A stretch of DNA of 64,000 bases. Source: Brachypodius melanocephalos. Lineage: Eukaryota > Chordata > Aves > Passeriformes > Pycnonotidae. This document shows, one piece after another, positions 25,701-37,700 of the stretch. Location: positions 4,054,780 through 4,118,779 of the forward strand of contig VZSR01000479.1 of assembly GCA_013398615.1 (NCBI GenBank), in the 5' to 3' direction. Position numbers and translations under genes: made by a program. Each line of letters opens with the position of its first letter. The stretch's first letter is position 1. The notes below the pieces were generated by a model. The model made no database searches, had not been told where the DNA came from, and worked only from the letters and a program-made list of their open reading frames with translations.

Positions 25701-28700
25701 GCATTTTCTTGATTACTTTTAGCCTCATCTGTAGACTTAACGCATTATTCTCAAGGTCATTTAAGCAGAAGCCTTTTTCTTTTGAAAGGTGTGGTATTAC
25801 CTTATGTTCTAAATAGCCTTAGTCTGCTTGCTTTAACCTGAGATGCTGTTTTGAATAACTGAGGGAAGAAAAAGTGGTGTTTTGTATGGGGTTTTGTATC
25901 AGCTTCTGCAGAATGAAAAATTATATATATACCTTTATGGGCTGCAAATGGGAGACCCCACCTGGCTTCCCAGGTCACTGTCAGCCGAAGAAATCACAGC
26001 CAGATCCATGTTAAGTTTGGGAAGTGATGTCGGATTTGAGACTAGATTGAGGTTATGTTTAATGAGCAAAATCCTAAATTTGTTTGGGAAATTCTGCTGC
26101 TATTAGGGATATAGGGATGTTAGCTGTTTTGTCCTTTCTGTGTCTCTGAGTGGATTCAGTCCCCCGGACTGACCTTCTTGGGGTCGGTATCCACACCTTT
26201 TCATCGGCAGGGATTTTTGGGTTGCAGACCTTCCCAGACTTCCCCACCCCTTGCTGAAACGAGATGCCAGGAAGGAAGGGAGGAGTGTGGTATGAATCAT
26301 GTCAGTTCAAACCGTTGAAAGGAACTATATTTGTTTGAGTCCATAGCAGAGGGGGCTTCCCCCTTCCCCAGCAGTGCCGTCATCCCTGTTTGTGATGCGG
26401 ATCATGCTCTGCCCAGCTCTGCAGAGCGTGTGCGCAAGACAGAGCTGCAGGAGAGAGCTGTAATTTATAAACGTATTAGAAACCAGATAAACCTGAATCG
26501 TTGCAAATAGAAGATGACCTTTCCCTGCTTAACACAGCAGCTGAAAAAAGAGTCGGGGTAGTGTGAAAGCAGTGGAGAAATTCAATCCATGGTGCCTTTT
26601 CATTGTTCCTCCTGTGTTGCTGGTGCTATATTTAGAAGCTTACATCACTTAAGGGATGATGACAGTCTCTGCCCTCCCCCTCCCGCTCTCCCCCTGCTCT
26701 CCCTCGCTCCTTCCCTTAGGATGGATCATGTTTTCATACTACTTATGAGTCCTACAGGTTTTTGGGTAGGATTTTTCTACAGCCTTTTAGTACGTGCTAC
26801 CGTGAAAGCGACAAGGATGCGATGGCACCACGGAATGTCACCCTGAAGGGAACAGGAGCTTGTGGTGCTGCTTTCCCTGCCTTCCCTTCCTAAAAGAGTC
26901 AGGAACAGGGTGGAGGTTTTATGTTTTTTCCTTTTTTTCCTGAGAAGCCCTACTGAGGGGCCGACCTTGCCACGACAATACAATGAGTTGTTTTTGGTGT
27001 TTAAGTTCAGAGGTGGGGAGGACCTCTGAGCAGCATGGCAGTGACACTGAATCCAGTGAGCTGTGCCAGCGTGGCAGGGTCTGCAGCAGGCTCTGCCTTC
27101 TGCACCCCTCCCTCCCCATTGCTTGTCTGTCCAAAAGGATGTAAAGTACTCAAATCTATGGAAATAACCTCTTGATGCAGGTGCCCTTAATGCTAAAATA
27201 TTCCTGCATTATGCTGCTATGTTTGGCAATTTCCACTCAGAAAACTCTATTAATTTTAGCCTGAAACATCATTGCCTGAGTGTGTGCAATGACAGATCGC
27301 CTTCTGAGCAGCGGTTGCCTTCCCCAGCCCCCACCTGGGCTTGGAGTCAGGATGCGCCTGAGCTGCTGCACTGGAAATGGGGGGGCAGGTGGAGGTGCCT
27401 GCTCATGTCTGAGCACTGCGGGAAGCAGTGTGGCAGGGACAGTGTGCCAGCCTGCCTCGGAGGACAAAAGGACACAAGTCCTTAAGCCCAGCTCGCAGCT
27501 CCAGGCCCCTCGGCCGGCAGCTCCTGCTTCGTCAGCCAGGGCCTTGGTGGCTTTGAGACTGTCACTGTCCTCCCTGCTGGACTTGCACAATGGGCTTTTC
27601 TTCCTCTGATTGATCAGGAAAAAGTCCTGCTGCTTGCAGGGTACCTTCTGCCAGCAGCTGCCAGTGATTCCAGCCTGTGCAGAGCTTGCATTTGTGGTGT
27701 CCTTAAATAAGGGAAGACTCTAATCCTGCCCAACTGAATGTGCATTTAAATTATGAAAGGCTTTACTATCCTTTTATAAACATCCCATTTTTCAGTGACT
27801 TACTCTTGTTAGACAATTAGAACGTGCAGATTTGGTTAACAGTCTGGAGGATTCAGGTAGCATTATGGGAGGATAAAGACAATGATGCAGAGAAATCTAT
27901 GGAGTGATATTTCAACATGGAAATAAATCAGTGCTGAGGAACAAAGGCTCCCTTTAATACACAGATTGTGTACTGTTTTATCCTAAAGATTTTCTTAAAA
28001 CTTCAATTCTGGCTTAAAATGTGACTGGTGGTTTTCTGTTTGTGATTTTGCTCAATGCTGCAGCTCTTCTCAAGTATTTCAGTTGCGATCACTACCAAGC
28101 CTTTGTATCAGATATTTTTTTCACCTCAGAGTTGCTCTAGTTTTGAGATTTGTCATTAAACAGATGATTTATATTAAAAAAAAAAAAAAAACAACCTTAC
28201 AGCCCTGTGCTGCAGGGAGCTGAGGCTGCAGAGAGAGGCATGTGTTAAAATAAATAAATGAAAGCAGAAAGAAGTGGGGGGGATGCCCCAAAAGCCGGGG
28301 TGTGGAAGTAGGTCAGGTTTTCCCCCCACCCGGGGCTGGGCGGGCAGGGCTGCGCAGCGTGGGCTGCAGCCCCCCGGGACCCCCGCTGCCGCCGCGCTCA
28401 TTGGCGGCGCGGCCACTGCGATGATGTCATCTGCACTTGAAGGCAAAACTAGGAGGAAATAGCATTTCGTTCCCATTATTGAGCTGGTGGTGTTTACAGT
28501 AGTTGTAAAAGATGGCATCCGCGCCAAAATCTGCGTTGGATCGGGTTTGCTGCACAATGCAGCAGGATGAATCTGGGAGGTGGAGATCTGCCCAGAGAGC
28601 TATCAGGGGCAGGCAGGCAGGGAGAGGGTGCTTTTCTCCTTGATATAAATTGTGAATTTGCTAACCATAATGCAGGTAACACCACATGGAAGTATTTGGG

Positions 28701-31700
28701 TGTTCATTGCTGCTACTGATTTATCACTGTAGCATTACAGACATTTAAGATGCTTCTAAATACAATTATATGAATTATTAGAAAAGAGGCAATACAGTTG
28801 TGTCTAAGATGAAGCTCACATATCCAGCCTATTGTTTAGTATTGAAAAAGCAGTAAAAGAAACAGCTATTTGTGTAGCTGTGTAGTGCTTTGTAAAAATC
28901 TAAAGTAGTTAGAATGCTTTCAGCTTTTAAAAATCAAATAGACTTTGTGTTTGCAAATTTTGCAAGCGCAGGATTGGAGTTCAGATTGTCCTTGATGTTT
29001 AAATACAAATTAAACCCAGTAATGTTTATGGACCCGGGTTGCATTTATTATTTTTGTTGTTTGATAAGAAGTTGAATAAATTCAGACATTGATGGCAATT
29101 TTTTTCCTTTTAGGATAGTTTTGGGAGACACCAAAGGGGAGGGTCTTTCTTGGTTAAGGTACAACTCCCATACTAAGTGTTGGACTTGGTGATCCTTGCA
29201 TATCTTTTTCAACTCCAGGTGTTCTATGTTTCTGTGATAATTTGGGTTATATGCCAGGAAGAATTCAGGTCCTGGATGATTGCTGAGGAGTTATTGATGT
29301 GAGATGGAGAGTGGTGCCCTGTTGGTACAACTTGGCTTCAAAAATGTGAGAATCTCCTTCCACATGTCCCTTGGCACAGAAGATGAAAAAGAGCTTTCTG
29401 TGGATTGCTCAAACTGCCTGATTCAATATTCAAAAATAAGCAACAAATGAGACAAAAAAGGTGGTTTTGGCCCTCATTACCAGCAGCCCCCCATGGCAGC
29501 TCCATTTGTGCACAGGAGGTACAGCCATCATGGGGTAGTTTAGATTTGAAGAACTACCCTCAAGTCTGATGTGGCGACAGAAATTCTTTCCAAAAAGAGG
29601 AAAACGATAACAGTGGGTGCCCCTTCCTGCAGATGAAGGGAATTATCCAGAGACCAAAATAATGGCTTTAGCAGAACCAGCACCCTGTGTCCCCTTGCCT
29701 GTCTCCTCCCTCCTTCCCTCCCTTGCGCAGTAGCAGAAGTCATTTGCCTTCTAGGAACTGAAAGCATCACGGCAGACCTGGCTCAAAGGTGTGGAATCTC
29801 AGAGATCCTTCCTTGGAGCATCTCTCCAGCATACTGGGCTGCCATCCAGGACTCTTAAGCTCCTTTCAAATATATCAGTTTTTAGTTGAAAAAAGATCCT
29901 ATAGAATTAAGGCAAATTGGGTTGGAAATAGAATTGGTCTTGACTGAGCAGGGCAAAAAAACCCCACCCCCCAAAACTTTTAAAAAGTGTTTCAAAACCA
30001 TTAAAATTAGGAGTATTATAAACCTCATTTTTTAATAAGAAATTTACTTCTTATTCTGGATAAAATCTGTGTTGTGTAGTATGAGATAAAAGTGTCGAGT
30101 CTGTAGTGTGACTATATATAAAAGCAATTTTTTTTTTATTGTGAGCCGATGATGCATGTGTCTGTGTGCATGTGAATGGCTGCAGATATTTATTTGACTT
30201 ATTTTAAATTTGAATGCAGAGATGAAAAATAATCCACCCAAATGCTGCTGAAAGTGTTAGTAGATACATATGATTAATTTAAAAAAAAATTAGAAAAAAG
30301 AAAATAATCAGAGTTACAGCACATCCTTGAATAAATATAAAATTATATAAAAGCTGATGTGGAGCAGGGTGTTTGCTGAGCAGTTGTACTGATATGTGTG
30401 TTTATATTAGGTCAATAAAGATGCTCTGTTGGCTGCATCTGCAGATCCAGTAGCCAATTGATCTAATGCAGTTTCTAAAGGCTTTCTATACAGGTGATGT
30501 CATCCTTTTAGCTCTGTTCCCCTCCCACTCTCTTTCCTCCTTATTAGATATTTCATCTTGCTGCGGAGCATCCAATCGATGGGAGCTTCTCCTGAGGGAG
30601 CTGCTGAGAAGCAAGCAAAGATAGTAGGAATTAGGACTCCAGCAGTCAGCCTTGCTGTAGCTATGGACGTCCTGTTTTGTTTGGCATTACAGAAATGTTT
30701 TAATTGGAAAAGCTAGGCGTGGATTAGTCGTGCTATCTGACTGATGCATTAGAATACTAAGCGACACTGCAGAGTTGTAAACGGCATTAAAAAAAAGGAG
30801 GAGGGGGGGCAAAAGAGAAAAGGGTTTGTATTGCAGAGGCTTTTAATACATTCCACAGTGCAAACCTGTTTGAGCATATATCCTGGAGCTACAGTCTGGA
30901 TGCGAATTCAATTTCTGCAGTTATGATGGACATGAGTATGGAGAAGAAACTTTAATATCCCAGGGTGTGGGATTCCTGGATCACCTGAGATACTGAAGAA
31001 CCTTTGCAGAATTTCATCTACAATATTAGTATGAAGTTTCTGAAAAGTGGACCCGAAGATAAGCCACTTTTAAATGCATTTTAGAAGAGAAAAAGAAATC
31101 TGAAGAATTCATACCTCGCTTTTTAATATATTGTTGCTTTAACCTGCAGTTCTAATCCATTTCTGAATAATTCAATTTAAGCAGCACTTTATGGGTGCAT
31201 ACCTCTTTGCCTGGAGGAACGTATGGGTATTTGTGTTTGAGACGCTAGGAAACATTTTGATTTAAATTTATGTGCTTGTTAAAACTGGAACATTTTTATA
31301 GGAATTGCTGCTGCTGCTGCTAACTCCCTGCAATACTGAAAACTCCTCAATCTAGTGGAAGCTGTAATCGAATTCAGTGTGAAATCCAAGCCTGAGAAGT
31401 TGCATATATGTACATTGCTGCTTTATGATTTTTAAAGAGAAAGCAGAAGGGATTTTTCTCTTTTTTTCCCCCTGTGGCTTTTATTTGAGAAAGGAAACTT
31501 TTTTTTCTCAGCCTAAGAAATGGCTTTTCTTGTTCGATGTTACGCCAACTGCCTACAGCCTTGGGCCTCCAAAGTAAGTAAGATTTTGTCTGTGCTGCAT
31601 TTCTGTGACATGTATTGACAGCCCTGGTGCTAGCTGTATGTTCCCTTCTCACCCAGCAGCATGCTGGGTTGAAGGTGCTGGAATCCTGGCTATGCATGAA

Positions 31701-34700
31701 CTATTCTTGTAGAATCATTTCTAAACAGGAAGAGGGGAGCTGGAAATCATGGAATTGTTTTATATACCAACAGCTTAAAAATTATCAGCAAGTATAAAGA
31801 AATGCAGTTTGCTTGTGAAATGTGTTAAGCTTGTTTTTTAGCCTATAAAGATGAAGTGTATATGAAGCCTATAAATATTATTGAAGTGTAACGTTTTTAT
31901 AACTGCTGGCATATTTTGCTAACTTGAAAATACTGGTATCCAAACCCACTGATGTTTTAATTTTCAGCTGTGTGGAGCTGTACTGCTTGTTTCCTTTGTG
32001 CAGCAGCATGGAATTGGTTAATTATTTAGCTGAACTATGTAATTACTATTTGCTTTAAAGGACACAAAAAATTTTTTGTGTCTGAGGATGCAGTATTTCT
32101 GTGAAACTGGGAAGGGAAGGGTGCTTCTTTTAAATGGCATAATGAAAGCTAGAACATTCGAGCTAACCCACCTTTGAGATAAAAGCCTTTAAAAAATTAA
32201 AAATACAATATTTATGAGACTCTTACTGTTTGGTATGCTCAGTCAGAAAATGAGCTGAGTTTCTGGTATTTTATTAGGGCTACTACCAAGAAGTAGTCAC
32301 CTAAGACACAGGAATCGCCTTATAAATCTGGGGCCAGGCACATATTCATTATTATTTCTTTTTTGTAATTTTGCATTTACTGGGTAGAAAAAAGACTGTG
32401 CAACTTTCTGGCATTTGGAGGCAGTGGGCAAAATCCTTGTGCTCATGGCAGTGTGAGATACAGCATTGACTTTGGAGCAGGAGATCACTCTTGACTTTGG
32501 TCCCAAAAAGTTTTGAGTCTCAATGACATGATGGCGTGTAAAGGCACGGGGAGAGGCCAGCTGGATGTGCGGACCCCTGTCCAGGCTGATTTTCCCTGTT
32601 TGGTTTTTATGTCTGGTGTAAGGTAAAGGGAAGCTCGTGGTGTATGGGGGCGAAAGCTCTGGGCTCTGGGGTTTCCCCGTGTGGATGCCAAAACCAGCCT
32701 GGAAATGCGTGGGTGGATGTGTGGCTGAATTTTGGCTGTTTCACGTGTGCTGAGTCCACCCCATCATCAGGTGAAGTGGAGCTGTGGGTACCTGTGGTCC
32801 TGGAGGGTGGCTGGGCACTGAGTGCTCACACAGGGAATTGCAGCTCCTCATCTTGGATTCCTGCTGGCAGATCCTGGCCTGCCTGTATTATCATCTGTGC
32901 TCCAGTGTATGTGTAGACTCTTTCTTCCCTTCCTGCTCTGCAGACATTAATTATGAAAGGTTGAGTTTACTTAAGGTTGACTTACGTGCACTGTCCTTAT
33001 TGAGATGGTTTGAATGTTGTAATACAGCTTAAAAACTGGGGATGCGTTAGTCACCTTGGTACTTCAGCTGGAATTGCGCTCTCCACAGAGTTTGGGCATA
33101 AATGAGAAACCACAAAAAAGCCTGTGCTCAAATATGAGCTTCATAAGGGTAAAATAATAATATTAAAAACATTTTTGACCCCTTTGTCAGCTCTGTGGAC
33201 AATATCCAGTGGATTGCTTCTCTGCCAGCCAAGCCATTTATTCACTCAGGTACTATTCATAAATGAAATGGTATGTAATGTTAGGAAGGGGAAAGTTTGT
33301 TTTATTTCTTTTTTTTTAATGGCTTATGAGAACTCATTAGCTGGTTTTGTGTTCCAGTCCATAGCTAACAGTTCTTTACATTTAAAGCCACAAAAGATAA
33401 AGCACTTTTATTCCTTTCTGAAAAAACCCACAAGCACCCCCAAACTCATACAGCCCTCCCAAACTTTCGAAGGGACCTGTTCATGTTGTTTAGTAACACT
33501 GAGGAAAAGTGTGCATAGGATTAAGCAAACTGATGAGCTGAATCAGATCTGAGTTCATTCCATTTTGGTTTTAGCTGAGCTTTGTACTAAAAATCTGTTT
33601 CTATGACAAGTGTTTCATAATAATACATAATATGGCAAAATAAGTCATGTCAGAATTTTAAATATGTGAGTTTATGACTTGAAAATGTCAAGTATTTTGT
33701 GATACTGTTTTGAAACTAGAACCTAGATTTATATTGATCTGTGCCAGAATTGTTTTAATCTGGTATAGGACAGTAGTCTGAAAATGGGCTGTTGACTCAG
33801 TTGTAATTACAGCTGTTCTGGATGTGACAGTGATGATCTGTGGATTGAATCAGAGCAAGATGAAGTCATATTTCTTATGACTAATCATAAAGGTAGGCTT
33901 TTGTGAAGGTAGAACACTTCTGGAGGTTAACCTTAGCCTAGGGAGGTTAATTGGTGTGGCTGTGGAGGAGCAGAAGCTGGCTTTAGGAGCTCTGTGGGCA
34001 CCTGGAAGATGTTCTCCAAGTCCAAGGTGTCTGTGAGTCCACAACAGTTTCCACAGCACACACTGGTTACTGCTGCACTCACCCTCACCCCCAGGGATTC
34101 CATGGCTTTTGGTTTCCAAAAGTGAAGGTGCAGGGTAGACTTGTGCAAAGCAATCAATACATTGTATTTCCCTGCATCAAGAGCTGTAAAAGGACGATGA
34201 ACAGAGGAAGAGAACAGTGAATGTGCCTCTGCAGTCCCCTTTCATCCAGGTTCTCGTGGAGGTCAACATATTTCTCAGGACTCTGCTGATAATTGGAAAT
34301 GTGTCCAAGAGAGATCACTGCTCCTTGGCAGGAAGAGATGATGGTTCTTCTCTGTTGGTTGCATCCGGAGGAGCCAGAAGAGGGGCAGAACTGCACATTG
34401 CAAGGGATGGTCTCTAGCCTGGGGACTGTGCCTTTTCTGGCATGGTAGACTGTGGAAGATGAGATAAATAGATGCAGGCATTTCTAAGGAAACATGGTGA
34501 GGATGATAAGCAGCGAGGAGTGTGGTGCACAGTGATCAAAGCCGTGCCAGCTGTCAAGACACTGTGGCTCTGGAGGAGGGTGAGGGAAGATAGAGGACTT
34601 TGCATCGCGTTTGTGGAGATCTGTTTTCACAGTCTGGTTGTGTTGCCAAGGACAAGAGACATTCAACTTACATTAAACAAAACTCCTGTGATGCCAGTGC

Positions 34701-37700
34701 AGTATTTTAAAGCAAAAAAATAATTCACAAGTATCTCAGCAAGATTTTGGTTGTCATTGTAATTCTGATCATAACTTTCCCTCTTCAGCTGTCTGTGATG
34801 CACTTTGTGGTATTGGACTCTAAACTGTAATTGTGCTATGAAGTCATTATGAAGGAGAGCCCTAAATGATTTAGATGTAGAGGGTTCTTCTGTAATAGAA
34901 ATTTTATGCATGTCTTAAGAATTTTCCAAACCTGGAATGTACCCACAGTTACTGTGTTTGTGAAGCATGAGGGTCTGATGGGGGGAGTATGGAGTGATTG
35001 GACAATGTTTCTGTAGAGGATATTTGAAAGGGATGCTTTTTGAGATAATGTACTTTTTATAGAAAATGAGAGTTTTTAAATTAACATTTAAGCTTTTAAT
35101 TTTTTTTTCCTGAAGCAAATTAGTTTTATTCAAGATCCCAGGTGCATGTGAAACTTACCTTATGGCAGTAGATGTCAATTTATTTTCTCTAGGATTCTGT
35201 GCTCTTCTCTTTCTGCTGTTTAGATAAAAATTTGATAATGTGATGCATAATAATGACGCATTTGCTCTGTAAAAGTTTGGGTTAGAGCAGAAGACTTAGA
35301 GTAATTTTTCAGTCCCATTCCTATTTCTGGTGTCATCTCAGAGGGATGCGATACAATTTTTGGTTTTTCATAACTAAAATCAGTGTAACCTCATCTTCTG
35401 ATTCCAAAGGGCATCAGTTGATCTCCAGGATCTTGAGCTGAAGGCTTCATGCAATTAAAGATTTAATTTCAGTTCCTTAGAGGAAAAACAGAGCTTTGAT
35501 AGTGTGTCTCTGATCTGATTTGATGTCATCCTTATCTTTGGTAATGTGCTTACATAGAAAGTAGCCCCAGCAGTATGAATTTTAAATGTTTTCAGAGCAA
35601 ATAGAGTCACCGATCCTTTGCTTTATTTTTTCAGTCGGTTTTGATAAGGTCTTTCTCTTGCCTGTGGTTCTGCCTCTCCCACCAGTCTCTGTCTGTGCCT
35701 GTAGCTCCCAGCCCAGCTTTCAGCACTGCAGAGATGGGACCTGTCATCCCTTGGTGTGATTGCTCTCTGAGCTCCTCTCCTGGCTCCTCATGGTTCTCTT
35801 CCCTCTTGGGAACTTTTTGTTGCACGGTTTAGCCCTCTTTGGAATTTTTGGAGTTTCAGCCAGCTCCTCAGAGTTCATGATCTCTCCTACCCTATATTTT
35901 CTGATCCCTTTCCTCTTCATCCACTGCTCAGAAGAATTCTTTGATTCTCTGTGTCATTTGTAGGAGCACAGCCTCTTGGTTCCTCAGTACTGGGATCCCT
36001 GGGCACTTGGAGAGCAAGGGCTTGGACTGACAAATGATGATTTTTCTTACACTTAGATACAAGTTTTAAGTCTGTTTTCTGTAACCACTTGCAGAATACC
36101 TTGTAAAACTTCCTAAATGCAATTTTTCTGCTCAATAGTTTAAGATAAAAATGGTTCAGTATGAGCTATGTGGCCATTTACTCCAGAAAACTGGGATTTT
36201 CTTATACTCTGGTGTATAATATGCTAAAGTTAAGTGCAAGTACACATTTTGCTACTTTTCAACAGAAAAAGCCTTTTCTTGAAGTATTGTTTTTATGGGA
36301 AATTGGCTCTTAATATGCAAATAAATACCTATCTGTTCGTTTATTTCCTCCTAGACTTTGGTTTAAACCTGCTTTGTTAGAATTCTCCTTACAGATACAG
36401 CCTAGGTCGGAATCACCCTGTTTGGCCCCTCTCACTTCCATCAATACATTTCTTGATGAATACAGAAAGAAAACGTGGAAGCACCAATGGAAGATTGGTG
36501 CTCCTTTGGTTTTTTTGCATGTACAGTATCTGAGGGTCTCCTTACACAGGTCCTGGCTCAGAGATGATGCTGGCAGCATTGGAGCCATGTCCTTGGAGCC
36601 CTGCTTGGTGCATCCCCCGAGCTGGTTGTCACCTGCATGTCATTGCTGTGATGTGCAGCTGTAGAAGCGTGAGGATGTGTAAAGAGGGGTTGTCATCCTG
36701 CTGTATTTTACCAATCCGTGCATCTAGGAGTTGATAAATTATTTAGTCCATGAAGCTCGATGTAGATGATGTGGAATTTTATGTGTCCTGCAGTACTGGC
36801 TTAGGATGAGAGTTCCCAAACATCAGGCTGCTGGTGGCTGCTGGAGTTCCTGAGCTCTTTGTAGAACTCAGAGCATCACTAGTCCCTGTCACACTTTGTT
36901 TTCTACTGTAATTATTTAGACAAGGCACTTCTTACTGTTGTATTAATTTTCTGTGGTGAGAACAAAGAGTAAAATTTGAACTCTGGCACTAAAAAGAAGT
37001 GTTTTTGAGCATTCCTCTTCCATATTCAAAATAACAAACTCACAAGTCTTGACATTTTAAAAAATGTTACTTCGTGAATGGACCAGAGAAGAGTTGATCT
37101 TAATAAAGTTACATTTTTTGCAACCATCAGTTATGTTTACTCGCTGGATATTCCCTTTATAATGGAGCTCCCATCAATACTGGTACAGTTTTTTGTGGAT
37201 GAATTTTCAGACCCACTTCTTCCCCAAAGCTGAGACGTTTGCGTGTCAGACACTTAGCATTATCGTGAGTTAAGGCATAGTAGTAATCTATAATTTAGAC
37301 ATATGAAAACCAAATTAAAATTGCATGACATGTGTGGTTTAAGGCAACACCAGAATTTAGTTTGAAATTCTGTCCTCAAGTCACCTTGTTGTAACTAAGG
37401 AAATGTAATACTTCAGAGAGTTTTAATTTCTGTGGGCTATAGGAGCCATGAAGACCAAAAAGCTCTTGGCTACCAGAGACATAGAACAGCCCCTGGGGAT
37501 TATTAATTCTTCTAGTTTTTTTGTGTGTGTGTTATGTATGCTTTTTTACCTTTTTGTAAGCCTGGAGCTATTTTAGGAAGGCTTCAGGAACAGTTTTTGA
37601 GGCACTGCAAGGCTGTCATGGATGATGTCAACTTGGTCCTTATTTCTTTGAGATTCATGTGTGTAGAACTGATAAAACCAGGAGTAGATACTGTAGGTAG

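Noticed and set aside
28513..28644. 43-codon ORF starting at the YY1-like ATG
   Set aside because: No resemblance to any protein, and it ends in a stop without a donor. The ATG is better read as part of the AAGATGGC motif.
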